From Apostichopus japonicus (lineage: Eukaryota > Echinodermata > Holothuroidea > Aspidochirotida > Stichopodidae), in NCBI RefSeq assembly GCF_037975245.1, contig NC_092564.1, positions 13,604,484-13,668,483 of the forward strand: 64,000 bases of DNA. Reading direction: 5' to 3'. Numbering within the stretch: position 1 is the first letter of the stretch; each line of letters begins with the position of its first letter. The notes beneath the pieces are model-generated. The model was not told the origin of the DNA. It did not search any database and saw only the letters and a list, made by a program, of their open reading frames with translations. Position numbers and translations under genes: made by a program. This document shows, piece after piece, positions 11,801-26,700 of the stretch.

Positions 11801-14229
11801 AAAAGGTCTGTGTTTGTCAACCAAATATAGTACAGTAATACATGATTTTCTGAACATTTTACATCAGATGACAATGTAGAACATGTCACGCACCATGTAT
11901 CACAAGTTATCTGTGCATATGTAGAAGTTTGAAGGGAAAGGCAGGTAATTTTCTTCTAAAAGAAAGATCTTTCTTATATAGGTTATATTTTTACTTTAGC
12001 TGGATGCAGAGTGAGGAGGATGTGAAACACTTAATATGCAAGCATGTTGTCTTTATTATGGATCCTTGCAAATAAACTCCATTGATGCAGGATTTGCCTA
12101 GTATGATTCATGTTCAGTAAGATCTGCTAAAAGTCATGTGTGTTGAATTTATGGGAACTTTTTGTGCAGTTGAATTGGTTCATCTGAGCAATTGAAAGTG
12201 GGCAAGGGTTTTCATCAGACTTAGCCTACTGTACGAAGCAAAAATTTGTCACACGTGTGCAATACACCAGACAGCAGCGAAAAGGGAAAACAAAAGTGAA
12301 GTCTTCTGGTAGTTTTTGTTTAGTAACTTGTCCATAATTGCATTAAGTGTACATGTACATTAACTCAGAGTATGAGATTTTTCAAACTGTTCTTATTCAG
12401 TATGCGGAGATATTAGTTTTATTTAGACTTGATGGTTGGGCTTCTATCTTGTTTAGATATCATTTTGCTGATTAGAAACAGATAAAAGTTGATGAAATTT
12501 TATGCATGAAAAGAAATTTTGTTTATAAATTACAGTAGAACCATTTCAAAAAAGCAAAATTTTCTTTGCTTTTTTCCTTCTTTTTTCTTTTACATTATCC
12601 CAGTCAGTATTCCATAGTTGATTTACTTGTAATCATGAATTATCTGAAAGTAATTATAAAAATGAGTAGATCAGTAATATATCTACTTTTGGCTGTTTGT
12701 CCAAGAAACATTCTTCATCATGCTATCATCTTGTAAAGTTAACAAGAATAACAATTTTAGTTACGAAATTACTGAAAACAGAACATCGTTCATTGGCTGC
12801 TACTGAATGTTCTTTTCCTTTCTTATTTTTGATAATAAATTGCAATTTCTTAAATCCTTATGAAGTGTTTTTTTCTCTGTGAAACTTTGACCACACAGTG
12901 ATTTGGCTCAAAAGTTACAATTCCCTCAGTTCTCATATTCACTAAAAGATTTTTAAACCATACAGTATTTAGTAATGGTGGGAATACAGTATGTCATAAT
13001 GTTCTACAGAACATCTCATTGCCTTCTGCCCTTCTTTTATTCATTTATCAGTACAGTACCAATCTGTATTATTCCTGTATGAGTATCACTGTAAAGTTCT
13101 ATTAATGCACTGTATTATTAGTCACCACAATCTCAGATACAATGCCCCCCCCCCTGCCCATAAATGTGTACAGTATATCCTTTGTTCTAACAGCTTTTGA
13201 GGCTTCACATGACTGTTTGTAGTGCACATAGTCTGCAGATACAAACATGGATGCAAAAATATCTATGAAAAATGCGTCATTTATAGAATTCAATGCTTCA
13301 TTCCCCAATTTAATGATCTATGAAGTTTGTGGCGTCTGGTACTGTACGTTACAAAGTACTGTATCCTATTATTCAGCAGTGTTCTGGGATAAATGAAATT
13401 AATGCAAATTGCTCATTGGCTACACCCTAGTATGCCTAGCAATTCCAAAGGAAAGTTTAGCAGTAAGAGGGAATTGTACATAAAGTGTACATATGAGTAA
13501 CAAAGCTGAAGTCATTAGTGTGAGGCCTAATAATGTCAATTCAATGCATTTCATAGACACAGCATGTACTGTAATTAGTGGCTAACATACTGCAGTGCTG
13601 ACAATCCCAATAACTACTGTACATGTTATGGTTGCTCAACATTTTTGTTGTCACTTTTTTGCAAAGATAAGAGCGTTGGTTAGATCAACCCTGAAATGGA
13701 TATGAATTGCCTACTCTATATGTGGTTTATTCAGGACTGTGTAAGTGAGCTAGATTTTTCTTGCAAGATAGAGAAATTGTTCATGGTTTTGTAGTGATTT
13801 GAACTTCAAAAGATTAGCGTTGGGAATTCTACTCTCTAAAAGCAATAAATTTTAGATAAGATGGTAGTTATTTTGACACAAACAAGTGTCGGATTGTACA
13901 GTAGGGTACCAAAAGTCTAACAACTAGATTAGAATATGATTAAAAAATTTATGTGGCAGAAAGGCTGATTTTCTCTTTGTAGGCCCATGCCCACGTACTG
14001 TTGTGGTATGGACATTCATCACACCACTGGCTGATTCAAATAAAAAAAATATAAAAAAATGGATGAAAAAGAGTATATTGTTAAGCCAGTTAAAAATTAT
14101 GGTTACGGTTAGGTTAACGTCTGGCCGGTGGGGTTTGTCTATCTCTGTCACTGCCATCATAATGTATTTTCCTTATTTCAATGGAATGCGTAAAATATGT
14201 CATTCATGTTGTGTTTTCATCATCTTCAG
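5888..14229 (+). other. long non-coding stretch, probably KMT2 intron 1
   Basis: Open frames here are short, start at random ATGs and lack paired splice sites or protein-like composition. It contains poly-C/poly-G runs (8568-8577, 10029-10050, 10287-10300, 13143-13152) and AT-rich sequence. No RNA gene or transposon terminus was recognised. The 3' end is the acceptor (catcttcag) before the initiating exon. Confidence 0.5.
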
Positions 14230-14238
14230 AGGCTAGCA

Positions 14239-14327
14239 ATGGATGCTGAAGGAACCATGTCACTCCGCCGTGGCCCAGGAAGGCCACGGCGACAGGGAAG
14301 TGGCTCACCTGCTGAAAGAAGAAGAAG
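14239..14327 (+). CDS. KMT2C: KMT2C/D coding exon 1: start codon and AT-hook
   Basis: Exon begins at 14230 after an acceptor (9 nt of 5' UTR), so the start lies in the second transcribed exon or later. The ATG at 14239 opens [25 protein letters not shown] is an AT-hook, matching the basic RGRPRK hook near the start of human KMT2C. A second in-frame ATG is at codon 7. Leaves phase 2 at donor AAG|gtatga. Confidence 0.85.
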
Positions 14328-15850
14328 GTATGATGCAGCCAAAATTGCTTCTGTTTATTCTAATTCTGAACTGGATAGTGCTAGTCCCTAAGTAACTGTA
14401 GCTATTTCGAGTAAACCCTCTGCAAGGTAAAGCAAAATCTACTGTCCTTTTCATCGTTAAGGTAGAACTGTACTTAATCCAACTTTTTCATTGATTTTTG
14501 TGAAATGCTTTGAAACACTTGATATTCAATTCAATTTAAATGTATCTCTCTAGCTTGACTAGTCAAATTTCTTTTTAAATAAAGAATATGAAATAAAAAA
14601 CATTTTCCTGTTATCTTTGTATTTCATGTGATAATCACTATATATGAAAAGTTTCTGTGAGACAGAATTTCTAATCAAATTTCATCTTTAACTTGCTTAT
14701 TACATTTCGTTTGGTAAAGACTATATAGTTGGGTATCTTAGATTGATGAACTGTGATCTCTGAATGTAAATAATAATCTGTAGATTTGTTAAATTTGCCA
14801 GAAAGTGGAATCCACACGCTTGATGCTGCTTTAGTAACCATGCAAGAGAACTTTATCGAAAGTTACAACAAAAGTAAGCTGTCAATTATGAAAAAACTAG
14901 TTCTGTGCTTTCATATTATAGTGATATTCAAATTAGAGATTACTGGCATTTGGTAAAGCACAGTCCACAACACAAACTAATTGTACATCTTTACTCCTCT
15001 CTTACCCAGAACATACGTTACATCAGAGGATTCACCCGCATCTAGCCCAGCTACCAACTCGCCCGCTGCGGATGTAGACATGAGCCCAGTTGACTCACCG
15101 GGACCCAGTACTCGATCATCTCAGAGAAAGATCTCCTCAGAATCCAAGATCTCGATAGAGTCGAGGAGAGATTCATCAGAGTCCCGAGTCTCCAACGTGT
15201 CAGAGGTTGACCTGAAATACAGCCACGAAGGAGATGAGATGGAGCCCGCATTAAGAGCGTCCTCTTCGAGGAGGAAAGAGAAACCTGAGCTACCAGAGGA
15301 AGAACTGGAAGAAGATGAGGAGGCACTCACAGAGTACGAAAAGAAAACGTGAGTTTTTCAAAAAATTGCAGTCATAGGCGAGAAAAGTGAAGACAAATTC
15401 GAGAAAGGAGGAAGCTTCATTCTTAAAATAGCATCCAGGATGTTAGTTAGCCTCTTGAATCAGACTTAATAAAGCAAAACAAATCTCTAATTCCAGGGTA
15501 AAGAAATTTCACAACATATTTACATTTCAAACAAAGCCCCACAGGCAATATGTTATGTTTTCATGTATCGTTAGAGCTGTTTAGGAGTGTGTTGAGAAAA
15601 CTGCTGAAATATCGATCGTAATTCCTTTAAGTTTGATCACACATGGACCTTTGGCGTTCAAGGAAAACCCCCCCTCCCCCCCTCCCCCCTCCAAAAAATT
15701 TCCAATGTTGCTCATCAGGGTGAGGTCTTACAAAATGACGCATCACCGGGCATCAAACTCAGGCTCCTGTTTCATCTTTATTGAGAATTTCTTTGTAACT
15801 CTTTTGATTTGATCAATTGAGATGGGTCAGTTGGCAAATTGTTGCTATGT

Positions 15851-15939
<89 letters not shown>

Positions 15940-18900
15940 ATTCATATTCATCATATTCATCATATTCATCATATTCATCATCATATTCATCATCATACAG
16001 TATTCATCATATTCATCATATTCCCAATGTTCATCTTGAGTGTACCTTCAACCTATGACCTAGGGGCATGGTTTTATAGTATTGATTACAAGTATTTACG
16101 ATTGTTATTTGAGTTTTGAGTAATTTGAACATGTTTGCCACCAATGGGAATTTCGGTGGTCCTAAAGGAAATCAACTTGGCCTTCTTTTCATTGTAATAA
16201 AATCCTTATTTCCCCCTTGATAGGACACCATATGATCCAAGCTGTGCCCTTTGCTGCTGCGGAGAGAAGAGCCTTCTCGGTCAGGGAGATTTACTGAAAT
16301 TTGATCCTACTCCCGGTTTTAACCCGTTCAAGAGACAACATCCTAAAGCTAAAAAGACTTTTACGGAGGATACCTTGTACAACCCTCACAAACGTACATC
16401 ACTAACATTCACAATAAGAAGAAGCAGAAACCAAGGGAAACAAAGGTATGTACTGCTTGAACATGACATGAAACATCGTTTCATCGGAAGATTTCCTTCA
16501 CATGCCCAAAAACTTTTTACAGATGAGTTCAATGGGCAGTTTAATCCATTGAAATGTCATATCAGGTCATCACCAATGCCAAAACTCTAAGCGAATATCA
16601 GCTATACACACCCCAATAACGTTCTTTAGTTCTACAAGAAATTTCCCAGAGATCTCTACGATCTAAGTTAATTTTTCCTTCTTTTCATTAATCGGTCGTT
16701 CTCTCCTTAATGACATGAAAACCATCCAATAGAATTGAATGCCTAATGTCCTGAATAAAAGAACATTTTTAAGCCGGCAGTTTGCATTTTGTTCCCTTGA
16801 TTAGATAGTACAGCAGATTATAGACGTGAACGTTTAGTTGGTTTTTTGTTCCTGTTTAGCCTTAACCATTATTTCTATATATATATATATATATCTATAC
16901 ATACACAAAATAACCTCAATGGCCTTGACTTTTTAATTTTCCAAACAAGATACATTTTACTTTTCTCCTCACTTCTATAATTGCTCAGAACAACTATATC
17001 TCCCTTTAATTACAATCATTTTATTACCTGATAGTCTGTTAATACATTTCTGCTTATACATTTACTGTTTACAATATTATATGCTGTTTAAAATAGTATA
17101 TTACCATACAATATTATACAAAGTTATACTGTATGCAATATTATACAATACTAATACATTTCTTTCAATCCAGTTCCAATTAAGATGCAATTATAGCTAA
17201 GTATAAGCATTGTGGTTGGGTATTGTGATACTTGTATCTACATTTTCTATTGTTGTTTCACAGGGAAAGAAGCAGGTCCCCAAGGAGAGTCACCAATGCT
17301 GAATATACTGCCAGCCCCATGGAAGTGGCTCCAATCAACCAGTCTGCTGAGGTATACCATGTTGGCCACAAAGAGGAACCTGAAATAATGATGGTCATTG
17401 ATCCCACAGGTATTGAGCGTACCTTCTTTTAAATAAACTTAAACCATCTTTACTGATTGAGCCAGCTTTGCGAAAGTAGCAGAATTTTGATTATTCGTCA
17501 TGTGATCACTCAGACAAGTCAGGGAAGCTTGAAAAAAAGGGAAACAAAGAACTTTACCTTAGGGTGCTCTTGAAAGGGATGGATTATTTCAAATTGATGT
17601 TAAGTTTCCTTTCTCGCTCATATATGAATGAAAATTTTCAAGTTGGTCTGATGTTTATGATTTGCTTACATTTAATACTTATATAATCCTGTATAACTAT
17701 TTCAGATTCAACCCCTTCTGGGGGGGGGGGGAGAAAAAGAAAGATATTCATGAATCAATTCCTAGTGTTTTTGTCAATAATCACTGTTGACATTTCGTGT
17801 TTGCAGGTCATAGCACAGCCCATCACTGTTGCGCAGCATGGTCAGACAATGTTTGCCAGAATGAAAACTTCCAGTTACTGCATGTAGATAAAGCCATTTT
17901 CTCAGGAATTTCACAGGTAAAAATCCACTGTGTACACATTTTTTGGGATTTTTTTATATTTTATTTTATTGTATTATTATGATTATTTATTACGAAGCTA
18001 GCCAATCAATGATATTCCAGTACCATTAGGTCATAGGTCATTTGAGAAGATATGTATAAACAGATAACACTAGCATTAAAAGTATCCCTGTCTTTCTAAA
18101 ACTGAATTCCACCCTTCTTACTGAGGCTGGAAATGAAGCATTATAGTTGTTTTAGAAGATGTTGTAGTCAAGGATATCACATGACTTCCATGTTAACGCA
18201 TCACTGATTTCATGATCTTGAAGAGGTAGGTGTGTATCGTCCTGAACGTTTACACAATCAACATTGATGGGGACGGCATTGCTAGCTTTTCACTAGAGCC
18301 CAGGAAATGTCATTTTTGTTAAGAACATGGTAGATGCATTGTATCTTTTTCATTAGCACGAGACATGTTGGTTGCATATATTTTGCATCAGCATGTGCCA
18401 GGAAAATAAATTGGACAGGTTTGCAGCCTTAATATCCTGGAACCATATCAACAAAACCGGCATGTGACAATGTTCCCATCAATATGATGATCTTTTATGC
18501 CTTGAATCATTTTGCATTACCTTGTTTATCCCAATACCTTGGAACAGGTGTCCCGAACGTGAAAAAAACATCTTTTTTTTTCTCTTCTACTATGTAGTTT
18601 GCAATTGTAGTGGATTTTTACAATGTGTTTCATATTACATATGTTACTGACTGCAGTGTCTTGAGATAAAAACTATCACTTTCATAGGAAAATTTGTTTT
18701 GTATTGAACCATTTATTTTATTTCCTCGCAGTCAGCCATATCTAACCGTAATGCAACTTTGCTCCTCCCCTCTCAGAGTGTCGTATCATATCAATTCTCT
18801 CCAACAGCGTTGCAGTTACTGCTTCAGATTTGGTGCCACCATAAGTTGTGCCGAGCCAGGCTGTTCGAGGATCTATCACTACCCTTGTGCTGCCAGCAGT

Positions 18901-20706
18901 GGTTCTTTTCAGGTATACTTGGAAGAAATATTGAACATTAAAAAAGTATTACTGGGATATGATTTGTACCAATGCATGCTTCACAGATTTTAAGTAACGT
19001 TACTGAGGTGAAAGACATTTTTTTCTTTCATCTGTTACCCTAGTTTGTAAAATACGAAAAAAGATAGCAAAATGGCTCAGCCTAACTTATCCAAGAGCAT
19101 ATTAATCATAACATGGTTTAATTATGGCAATCAAAATTTCAACTTTGAATGTGTCTTTTGAAAGTAGACTTGACTTGCCTTTCCTATAAGCCCTATGGAT
19201 GACAGAGAAACAGCACAGTGATGTTATTGGCAAGTGGGACTATGCTAATTACCCACCCCCCCTCCCCGAGTGACTCTCTCAATGAATCCCCAATGACCCA
19301 AGAGAGATTAATTTGGATCGGACATTTCAGAAATTATCCTATAGTTGAGTTTCCCTCATCTTTTTCAATGTATTCTCAAGTGGTTCACTTTTGTGCTTCA
19401 CATTTAACAGGGAATCAAATCTCTGGTTCTGCTCTGTCCTGAACACCTGGAATCTACTGAAGACAGAGGTTTGTTCTGTGTGGTTTAATTCAACCCTTTT
19501 ACGTGTAATACTGTTTGATAGCTTTGCTTTTTAGTTGTGACAAATAATGAATTTTACCAAAGGAAAAACTTGGAACTTTATGAGCCATGAATCAATGGCA
19601 CTTTCTCTTTCTTTTTCTCTTTTCCTTTTTTGTTATAGAATGAAAGTAAGATAAAAATGTCCCTTGAAGAATTATGAACCTTAAAACGTGGGTTTTTATA
19701 AAACTGCTCTGAACTATTTAACATGTAGTTCTACGCTAGCAACGGATGCAGCTTTTAAATACCACATCTTCCTCTTGATGGTGGAACCTGGCACGACCAG
19801 AGTTGTGACATACTCAACTCACACCGCAGTTTGAACGAGCTTGATAAACCTGTATATAAAGCAGGATCCATCATATTTCTTAAAGTCAAAGTAATACTAC
19901 AAACAGTCTCAACCCATGTCGACACGGGATTGTGTAATAAAAAATGAAGATAGCTCACTACAAAGTAGCACTTGAAGCATATGACGATAGCAATAAAATC
20001 AAAGATTTGGTCTGGTCGGCATGAAACTAAAGACATTTCATCCTTTGTTTCAATCATGTTTTGACAGTTGAAGAAGAGGAACTTGAATGTGTCATCTGCG
20101 ATGAGCCCGGTAACCTGGCTGAGTCGTTGTTCTGCACCAGCTGTGGTCAGCATTATCATGCCACTTGCCTGGACCCACCGGTTGCTACTACTCCGATAGT
20201 TAGAGCTGGATGGCAATGTCCTAACTGTAAAATTTGTCAGACTTGCAGGTTAGTTGCTTTATTTCATACTTTCTTTCCTAAACAGATAACCTAAATCAAA
20301 ACAGTGATTTATCTCCTTTGTTTTTTCTTTTCTTTAGGGGTTGGAGTGGGCAAGGGAGGGGGTGGTGGTGAGGAGGAGGAGGATTGTTCTGCCAAATAAT
20401 GTAGTGATTGTAACGATTTTTGATGAGAGGAGTTGAGACATTCTACATTACTACAAAATTGGTACCATTTTAGATCTTGATTCTCTTACTTAAAATAAAT
20501 AACTGTTTCTAGTGTATAATGGAACTCGATCCAGTAAAGATTATTTTAACAACATGGGGAGTATAAATTCCATCTCTTGCTATAGGAACCATTCAACAAT
20601 CCCTATAGTTCTGAATTCACACAGAACAAGCCTTTCTGGTTGAATATTGTGCAATCCATATTTTAAAGCTGTACTTTACAGCCATGAATTTCTTTTTCCT
20701 TACGGA

Positions 20707-20794
<88 letters not shown>

Positions 20795-23700
20795 TATGTA
20801 TTGAACTTTATTACTTCTTTCCCTGGAAAAAGCTTTCTATTGGAAGATAGATGTGGTAATGATGAAGTGTAATAAAACATAAAAAGCAACAGTCAGCAGT
20901 GTTTACTCAGGTGGATATTCAAATCTTGCACTTCATTGGAAAGTGCTAATAACAAAGCACTGTCTCAGTCATTAAAACTAGCTTGCTGCATTTACGATGA
21001 GATACAATATGCCATATTTTTCTGGTTTATAGTTTGCTGCTTTTCATATTGTTCACTCAAAAATAATAAGACAATTATATTTTTGTCAGAATCATGTAAT
21101 GAAAGGTAACCAAGTACTATTTAAGTGTTTGTGGTCCAGGGGTGGATGTTTTGGATGACTGATAATCAACAGACAGACAGTATTAACAATAACCATTGGT
21201 GTAAAAAGAGCTTTGTGTTTGCTCGTTTCATACTCGAGATATCTATTCATTATTTACATGTCTTGTATGCGATTTTTGTTGTTGATATTTTAATGGACTA
21301 TTTTTGGTGCCTTGCTGAAGGCAAAGGAACCTTTGTAGTCAGGTTGGCATGTGTGTTTGTATGTGTGTGACACTTAAAGATGAACGATAGTGATTTTTCA
21401 GCATCGACGAAAAAATACGATTTTATTCAAGAGTATTCTAGTTGGTTTCCATATTACACATGTGAAAATTCAAGTCAATCCGATGTTCGGAAAGGCTCAA
21501 AAAAAATTCCTAAACTCGTTGATTTTTTAAACAAAAATTGGGCTTTTCGCGAACAGCGATATGATGATCACGTGATCTACAGTGACATGTGACGTCATTA
21601 TGATGATAACAAAGGAGCTCGGCGTAGTGTACTTCAGCAGTGTGCACTTAGTGTGTAAGTTTAGTTGCAACCTACTCTATATTGGACTCGACAAACAACC
21701 TAAACCAGAGAGGAGATTTGATACACTGCGTGAGACATTTAACGGCCTAATTTTAATAAGGTGTTATTGTTCCTGCTTTTTCTTGTCGTTTAAGTGAAGC
21801 TGACTGCCCCAATGTAAATTACGGAATAATCGGTCATAGAGCCATCTCGGGCCCAATTGAAATTTGCGTGTGGCAAGGTCACTAAAGTAAAAAAAGTTTG
21901 AAAGATTGATGCTTTTATGCCGCATTATTTATACATATCCCGATAAATGCAACAGTAAGTGTTGGAACTGGAAGACATGTCAGACGTGAACAACCTAATG
22001 ACTATGTGAGGAGAGAATCCACGTGCAAATTTCAATTAGGGCATGGACGTCGCTTAGGCAGAGTTTTTTGGGCAGAGATGTGTTCATACCCTCCCAACCA
22101 CTTTAAATGTAGTACGAATAGGAAATGTGTGTATGCTCGAGCGAAACAAAACATCGTGTAAGTATTACTTACGGTAGCGCACACTGTCACTTATGTTTGC
22201 ACAGTGTGAAAGTACCGTTTGCGGACCTACGTGAAGTTGGGCTAGAATACGATTCCTCCTGAAGCCCAAACCACGAGGCATGCATGTGAATAAACGCAAT
22301 AGGCATTGCATGTAGTGAGAAAATTGTTCGAGCTAGACTTACTACTCGATTGAGTTCAAATGCGGTTGTATTTCAAGCTCAATGAAACCTTTCTGTTGGA
22401 TTTAATGACGCACGGAACAAGGAACGTTCATGTCTTACAGTAGGCCTAGTGCATACAAGCGAATATACTTTGTTTAGAACTTTGGGTTTTCTTTCGGATG
22501 TTATACTAAACTACGTTTGAGACTATCATTACTATTGTTATTGTGCCACATTCATACATCACTCTGTATAAAACCCGCCAAAAACGTGATCTTGAGATTT
22601 ACGTAACTTTGGGTCAGCTTGCGAGTTACCTCTTCAGATATTGCGAAATCGTTGCGAAATCGCCGCAAATTTCGTAAAAAAAAACTTGTAAACACGTGGT
22701 GAAGAAATCACGAAACACCATGATATTCATTATCTATTTATGTCTTGAACATTACGCCGGAAAATAACAGTTATGCTGAAACGAAATGCACGCACAGCTC
22801 GCTACTGAACAGTTCACAACAGAAAAGATCATCAAAGTGACGTCATTCACTGACCTGAGGGCTGTTCAAGGTCGTTGCAGTGTTTGCAAATTCCTAAATT
22901 ACGGAGACGAAAAAACGATGTTTTAATTCCCTTTTTTATAACTTTCCGGTGTGCTATTTGGAAAATTAAAAAAATATGTTGCTTGGTAACATATAAACTA
23001 CATTATACATGAAAATGAGAGATTTTTTTTCTGTCACTATCGTTCCACTTTAAGGTTGTATGCGCTATAACTCAACAAGGGAATGATTGATCACTGCCAT
23101 ACTTGGTAGGTGGGTGTTCCCTAATGAGTTGATGAACCCCATAGATTTTGGTGCTCATATCATGAATATTAATGAGGTCTCAGGGTCAAACGTCAAAATC
23201 TTCAAATTACAGTAACTTGGCAACCACACGTTGGAGTTTCTTCAAACTTGGTATGGTGGTATTGGTAGACCACCTGTACAGGCTGATGTGACTTGAAATT
23301 GATACTATGTGCATTTATGAGGAGGTGTGGCTTTGCATTATTTAGGTTACAAGTTAGTATGATTAATGACTTCACAATGCAATTATTGATCTTGCTTCAT
23401 CACTACATACTTGGAAGTATACCCTGTTAATCAAATAAATAGGCAGCAGCAAGGAACTATGAAATGTTTTCATTCTGGTTTATTATATGATTCTGTCAGC
23501 TGTTTTGTCTATGTACGTTTGCTGTGCAAGTGCTGTAAGGGCTGGTCAAAGTGCAAAAAAAAAATTAATTGGGGGAGGGGGAAAGAGTTGCTTTCTTGAG
23601 TTCTTATTATCTGTTTGTGATGCATTAATTTAGCAGTCCATACCTGTATGTTTCATGCTTAATTTCAATGGAGTGCATCACCTTGTAAACACAACCAGCT

Positions 23701-26700
23701 TTCCTTGATAATCAACAATCATTATCAGCCATTGTGATTGGGAGGGTAGGAGGCCAATGTACTAATCATTCTGTCTCCAAGCTGTCTTTGTTGTTGTTTT
23801 CTGCGAAATTTGGTAAATTTTTTAAGGTACTATTTGCTTCAGTGGAGAGCTTCATTTATGAGAGATAACGTTTGATATGAGACTATTCCGTCTGTGTGTT
23901 ATTACTTCTCTTTGTCTCTATATGTGGGTGTCCATATGGTGGTACATTAATGCCCACATGTTTGAATTGCAAGGTGTGTACCAGTGTCTTTTAGTCAGGA
24001 AATGTGAAAGCACCTCCCATTTGATGTATACAAGATCTACAACAGCAGAATGCTTGTATTTGACACATGCAGTTTTACAGCAGATTTGGCAAAAACAAAA
24101 CTCATAATGAGAGAGCGGTATATGTCAGGTTTCTGTTTCAGTATCATGATTGTTGGCAGACTATTTATGGTTTTGTTTATATTCCTTCTATTATATTTAA
24201 ACATGCAGTCACCTTTAAGAACCTTCACCAGATTTCTATATTCTCTTGTAGCTAAAAGTCATTCCAATTATTTATTTTTTTAATTTTAATTTTTGTAATT
24301 TTTTATAGGCAACCTGGTGATGACAACAAGATGTTGGTCTGTGATATTTGTGACAAGGGCTACCATACATTTTGTTTGAGTCCTGCTATGACAACTATAC
24401 CCAAAAATGGCTGGAAATGTACAGTAAGTATAATGCATTCAATGTTCATTTCTTTGTGAAGTTTTAAGAATAAGTTGCATTTTGTGAATCGTCATCCCCA
24501 AATCCCACAAAGCCAAAATGCGAATGTTGGTGGAGAAGCAAGTTTCATCATTAATTTGGTCTTAACATTTATCTTCATTTAAAGTTTTTTTCTTAATTAA
24601 CAATTTTCAAGGTCTTATGAATCAATGCTTTAAAGTACAATCTTTAAAGTGATTATTAAATTTAGTAAGTCAGATATAAAACTGCCTGAGTACCTCCCAC
24701 TTTAATCTGTTTAGAGGACTTTAACTTCAAGATGTCAGAGACCTGTGTATCAGAGTCGATACTTGATCCATCGTTGACAAGCTTACATTGTCTCCTTTGT
24801 TTATCATTTTGATATAATTTGTTTACAGTATATTTTACTTCTAAAGTTTTGTTTCGTTTTTCCCCAGAATTGTAGACGGTGTGCAGATTGTGGAGGGGAC
24901 AGTGCTGGCAATAACCCTAGTGCCAGATGGCACCATAACTACACAGTGTGTGATGCCTGTTACCTACAGAGGAATAAAACATCTATGTGTCCTATATGCA
25001 GGAAGACTCTCAGACATTTATCAGCTAAGTCAACGGTTGTGTGCAGTTCGTGCCAAAGGTGAGTGTGATGAGAGACATTTCATAGAAATATTATTTACAG
25101 GATGTGGTGAAAGAATTTATTTTTTGGACAGTGCTGCTGAGCTTCTGGGGGGAGGAGGTGGGAGGAGGGTTTATATTTGTTCCAGGGTTGTTTATTCTGT
25201 GGAGGTTCCTATGGTTTTCATAAATAAATTGATTTATACTTACTCCCTAATCATCTCCTCCCCTATCAACAATCACCCCCTTCTTAGCATAACATGTGGC
25301 CTCCGGAAAGTAAATGATTCTGCTAGCATGATAACGCCTTCAAAATCAGTGATTGGAAAATCATTCTGATGATTTCTACCAGAGAGAAATGTACAAGAAG
25401 AACACAGTATAAAATATCACAGGTTTTTGTTATGTGTTAATTGAATTTGCCAGTTTTACATATTGAACCAAATTATCATATTTTTCATTGTCATCATCAT
25501 CATCATCAGACACATCCATGCTGATTGCGAGGATGAAGACCTTGTCAGCAATTATCATCAGCTGAAAACGGCCGGTCACAGTGCAACATACCAGTGCCCC
25601 GAGTGTCGAAGCAGGCAATATTCAGGTCCAGAGATGGAAACACAGACAGTAGACACAGATGGTGAGTCCTGCGTCCCTATTTGCTTCCCTTTCTCTTTAA
25701 AGTTCCCGGCAAAAATCTGTGATAGGTCTGGTCAATTGTCACCGACGGTCCATTCACTTTTGGTTGTCCATCTAGCTTGTGATGATGAATATTTTCCGTC
25801 GTACCGTTGACTATAAATTGCAGGGATGATGTGACGATGACCGTGCCTCCTATCTAGAATTGGTTGTCGTTTCCAGTTTGCCTTCGTATATTTGTTCACT
25901 GTATGTAAAGATATACGAGAGAGCTTATTCAAAGAAATAAAAAAAATCGTAAAAGAATTCACAACTTGTAACGGGTAAATTCCCCATATGGAACTTGTTC
26001 AAGTACTGGTATACCCCTTTCTCGGTATTTGCTAACTTTGTATAACTTTGACTTTTAGCGTCGTTCAATGTTGCAGCTCTGCAATGTCCGTCTTTTACAG
26101 GGAGTGCAGATACCAAGAGTCCTGCTTACTCGAGGTCGCCGAGATCTCTCACACCGGTCCAGGATGACTCGTTGCAATCAAGCCAAGACTTTCCTTTCAG
26201 TGCTTCCAGTCTGTGTGAAGACAGTGTCAGCAGTGCAGATACAGATACTTACAGCCTAGAAGAAAAAGTAGAGAAAAAAGAGGTCAGTAAAATACATATA
26301 CCACAGTAAATGAACAGTTTAATCTTATTGTTTTTCTTATCCGTGTGTGTATGGCATCTGTGGACACTTTGACGACAGCGCTTAGATACGTGATGTAGCT
26401 TAAAAGTTTTTGATGGTCATCTGTGAAATTGAACTGATGTTTGGAATATTTTTGTCGAAAAAATACAATATTTTGCAGTATGTGACAAAGACTTATGATG
26501 TAGCAAACCCTGGTCACAGTCTTTATATTTTTTATTTCATATGTAAATTCCAGAAAGGAAAATGATTTCATAAAACTTGTACCAGTAATTTTTAGTTATT
26601 CATTTTGAAATATGACTGTAAATGTCTTCTCCTCAGGACCCCTTGCCAAGTCCTTCCTTTCAAACATTTTCCACTCGCCGTCATGCCGGTGGAGGTAAAC

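Noticed and set aside
14003-14236. Plus- and minus-strand open frames just before the start exon
   Set aside because: They end in the intron/acceptor region, lack domains and have no splice partners.
15778-16119. Long poly-His, poly-Ser, poly-Ile and poly-Met open frames
   Set aside because: All are readings of the (TCA)n microsatellite in intron 2.
19755-20216. 153-codon minus-strand open frame overlapping exon 8
   Set aside because: Half lies antisense to the conserved PHD1 exon, and the rest has no recognisable domain. It could be repeat-derived but I cannot support it.
20617-20889. Ile-Tyr repeat open frames on both strands
   Set aside because: Produced by the (TA)40 tract.
21380-21592. 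70-codon open frame starting in the terminal repeat of the TTAA element
   Set aside because: Too short, begins inside the inverted repeat, and has no visible transposase motif. Treated as part of the element.
24881-25369. 162-codon plus-strand open frame over exon 10
   Set aside because: It is in a different frame from the conserved PHD3 exon and runs on into the intron.
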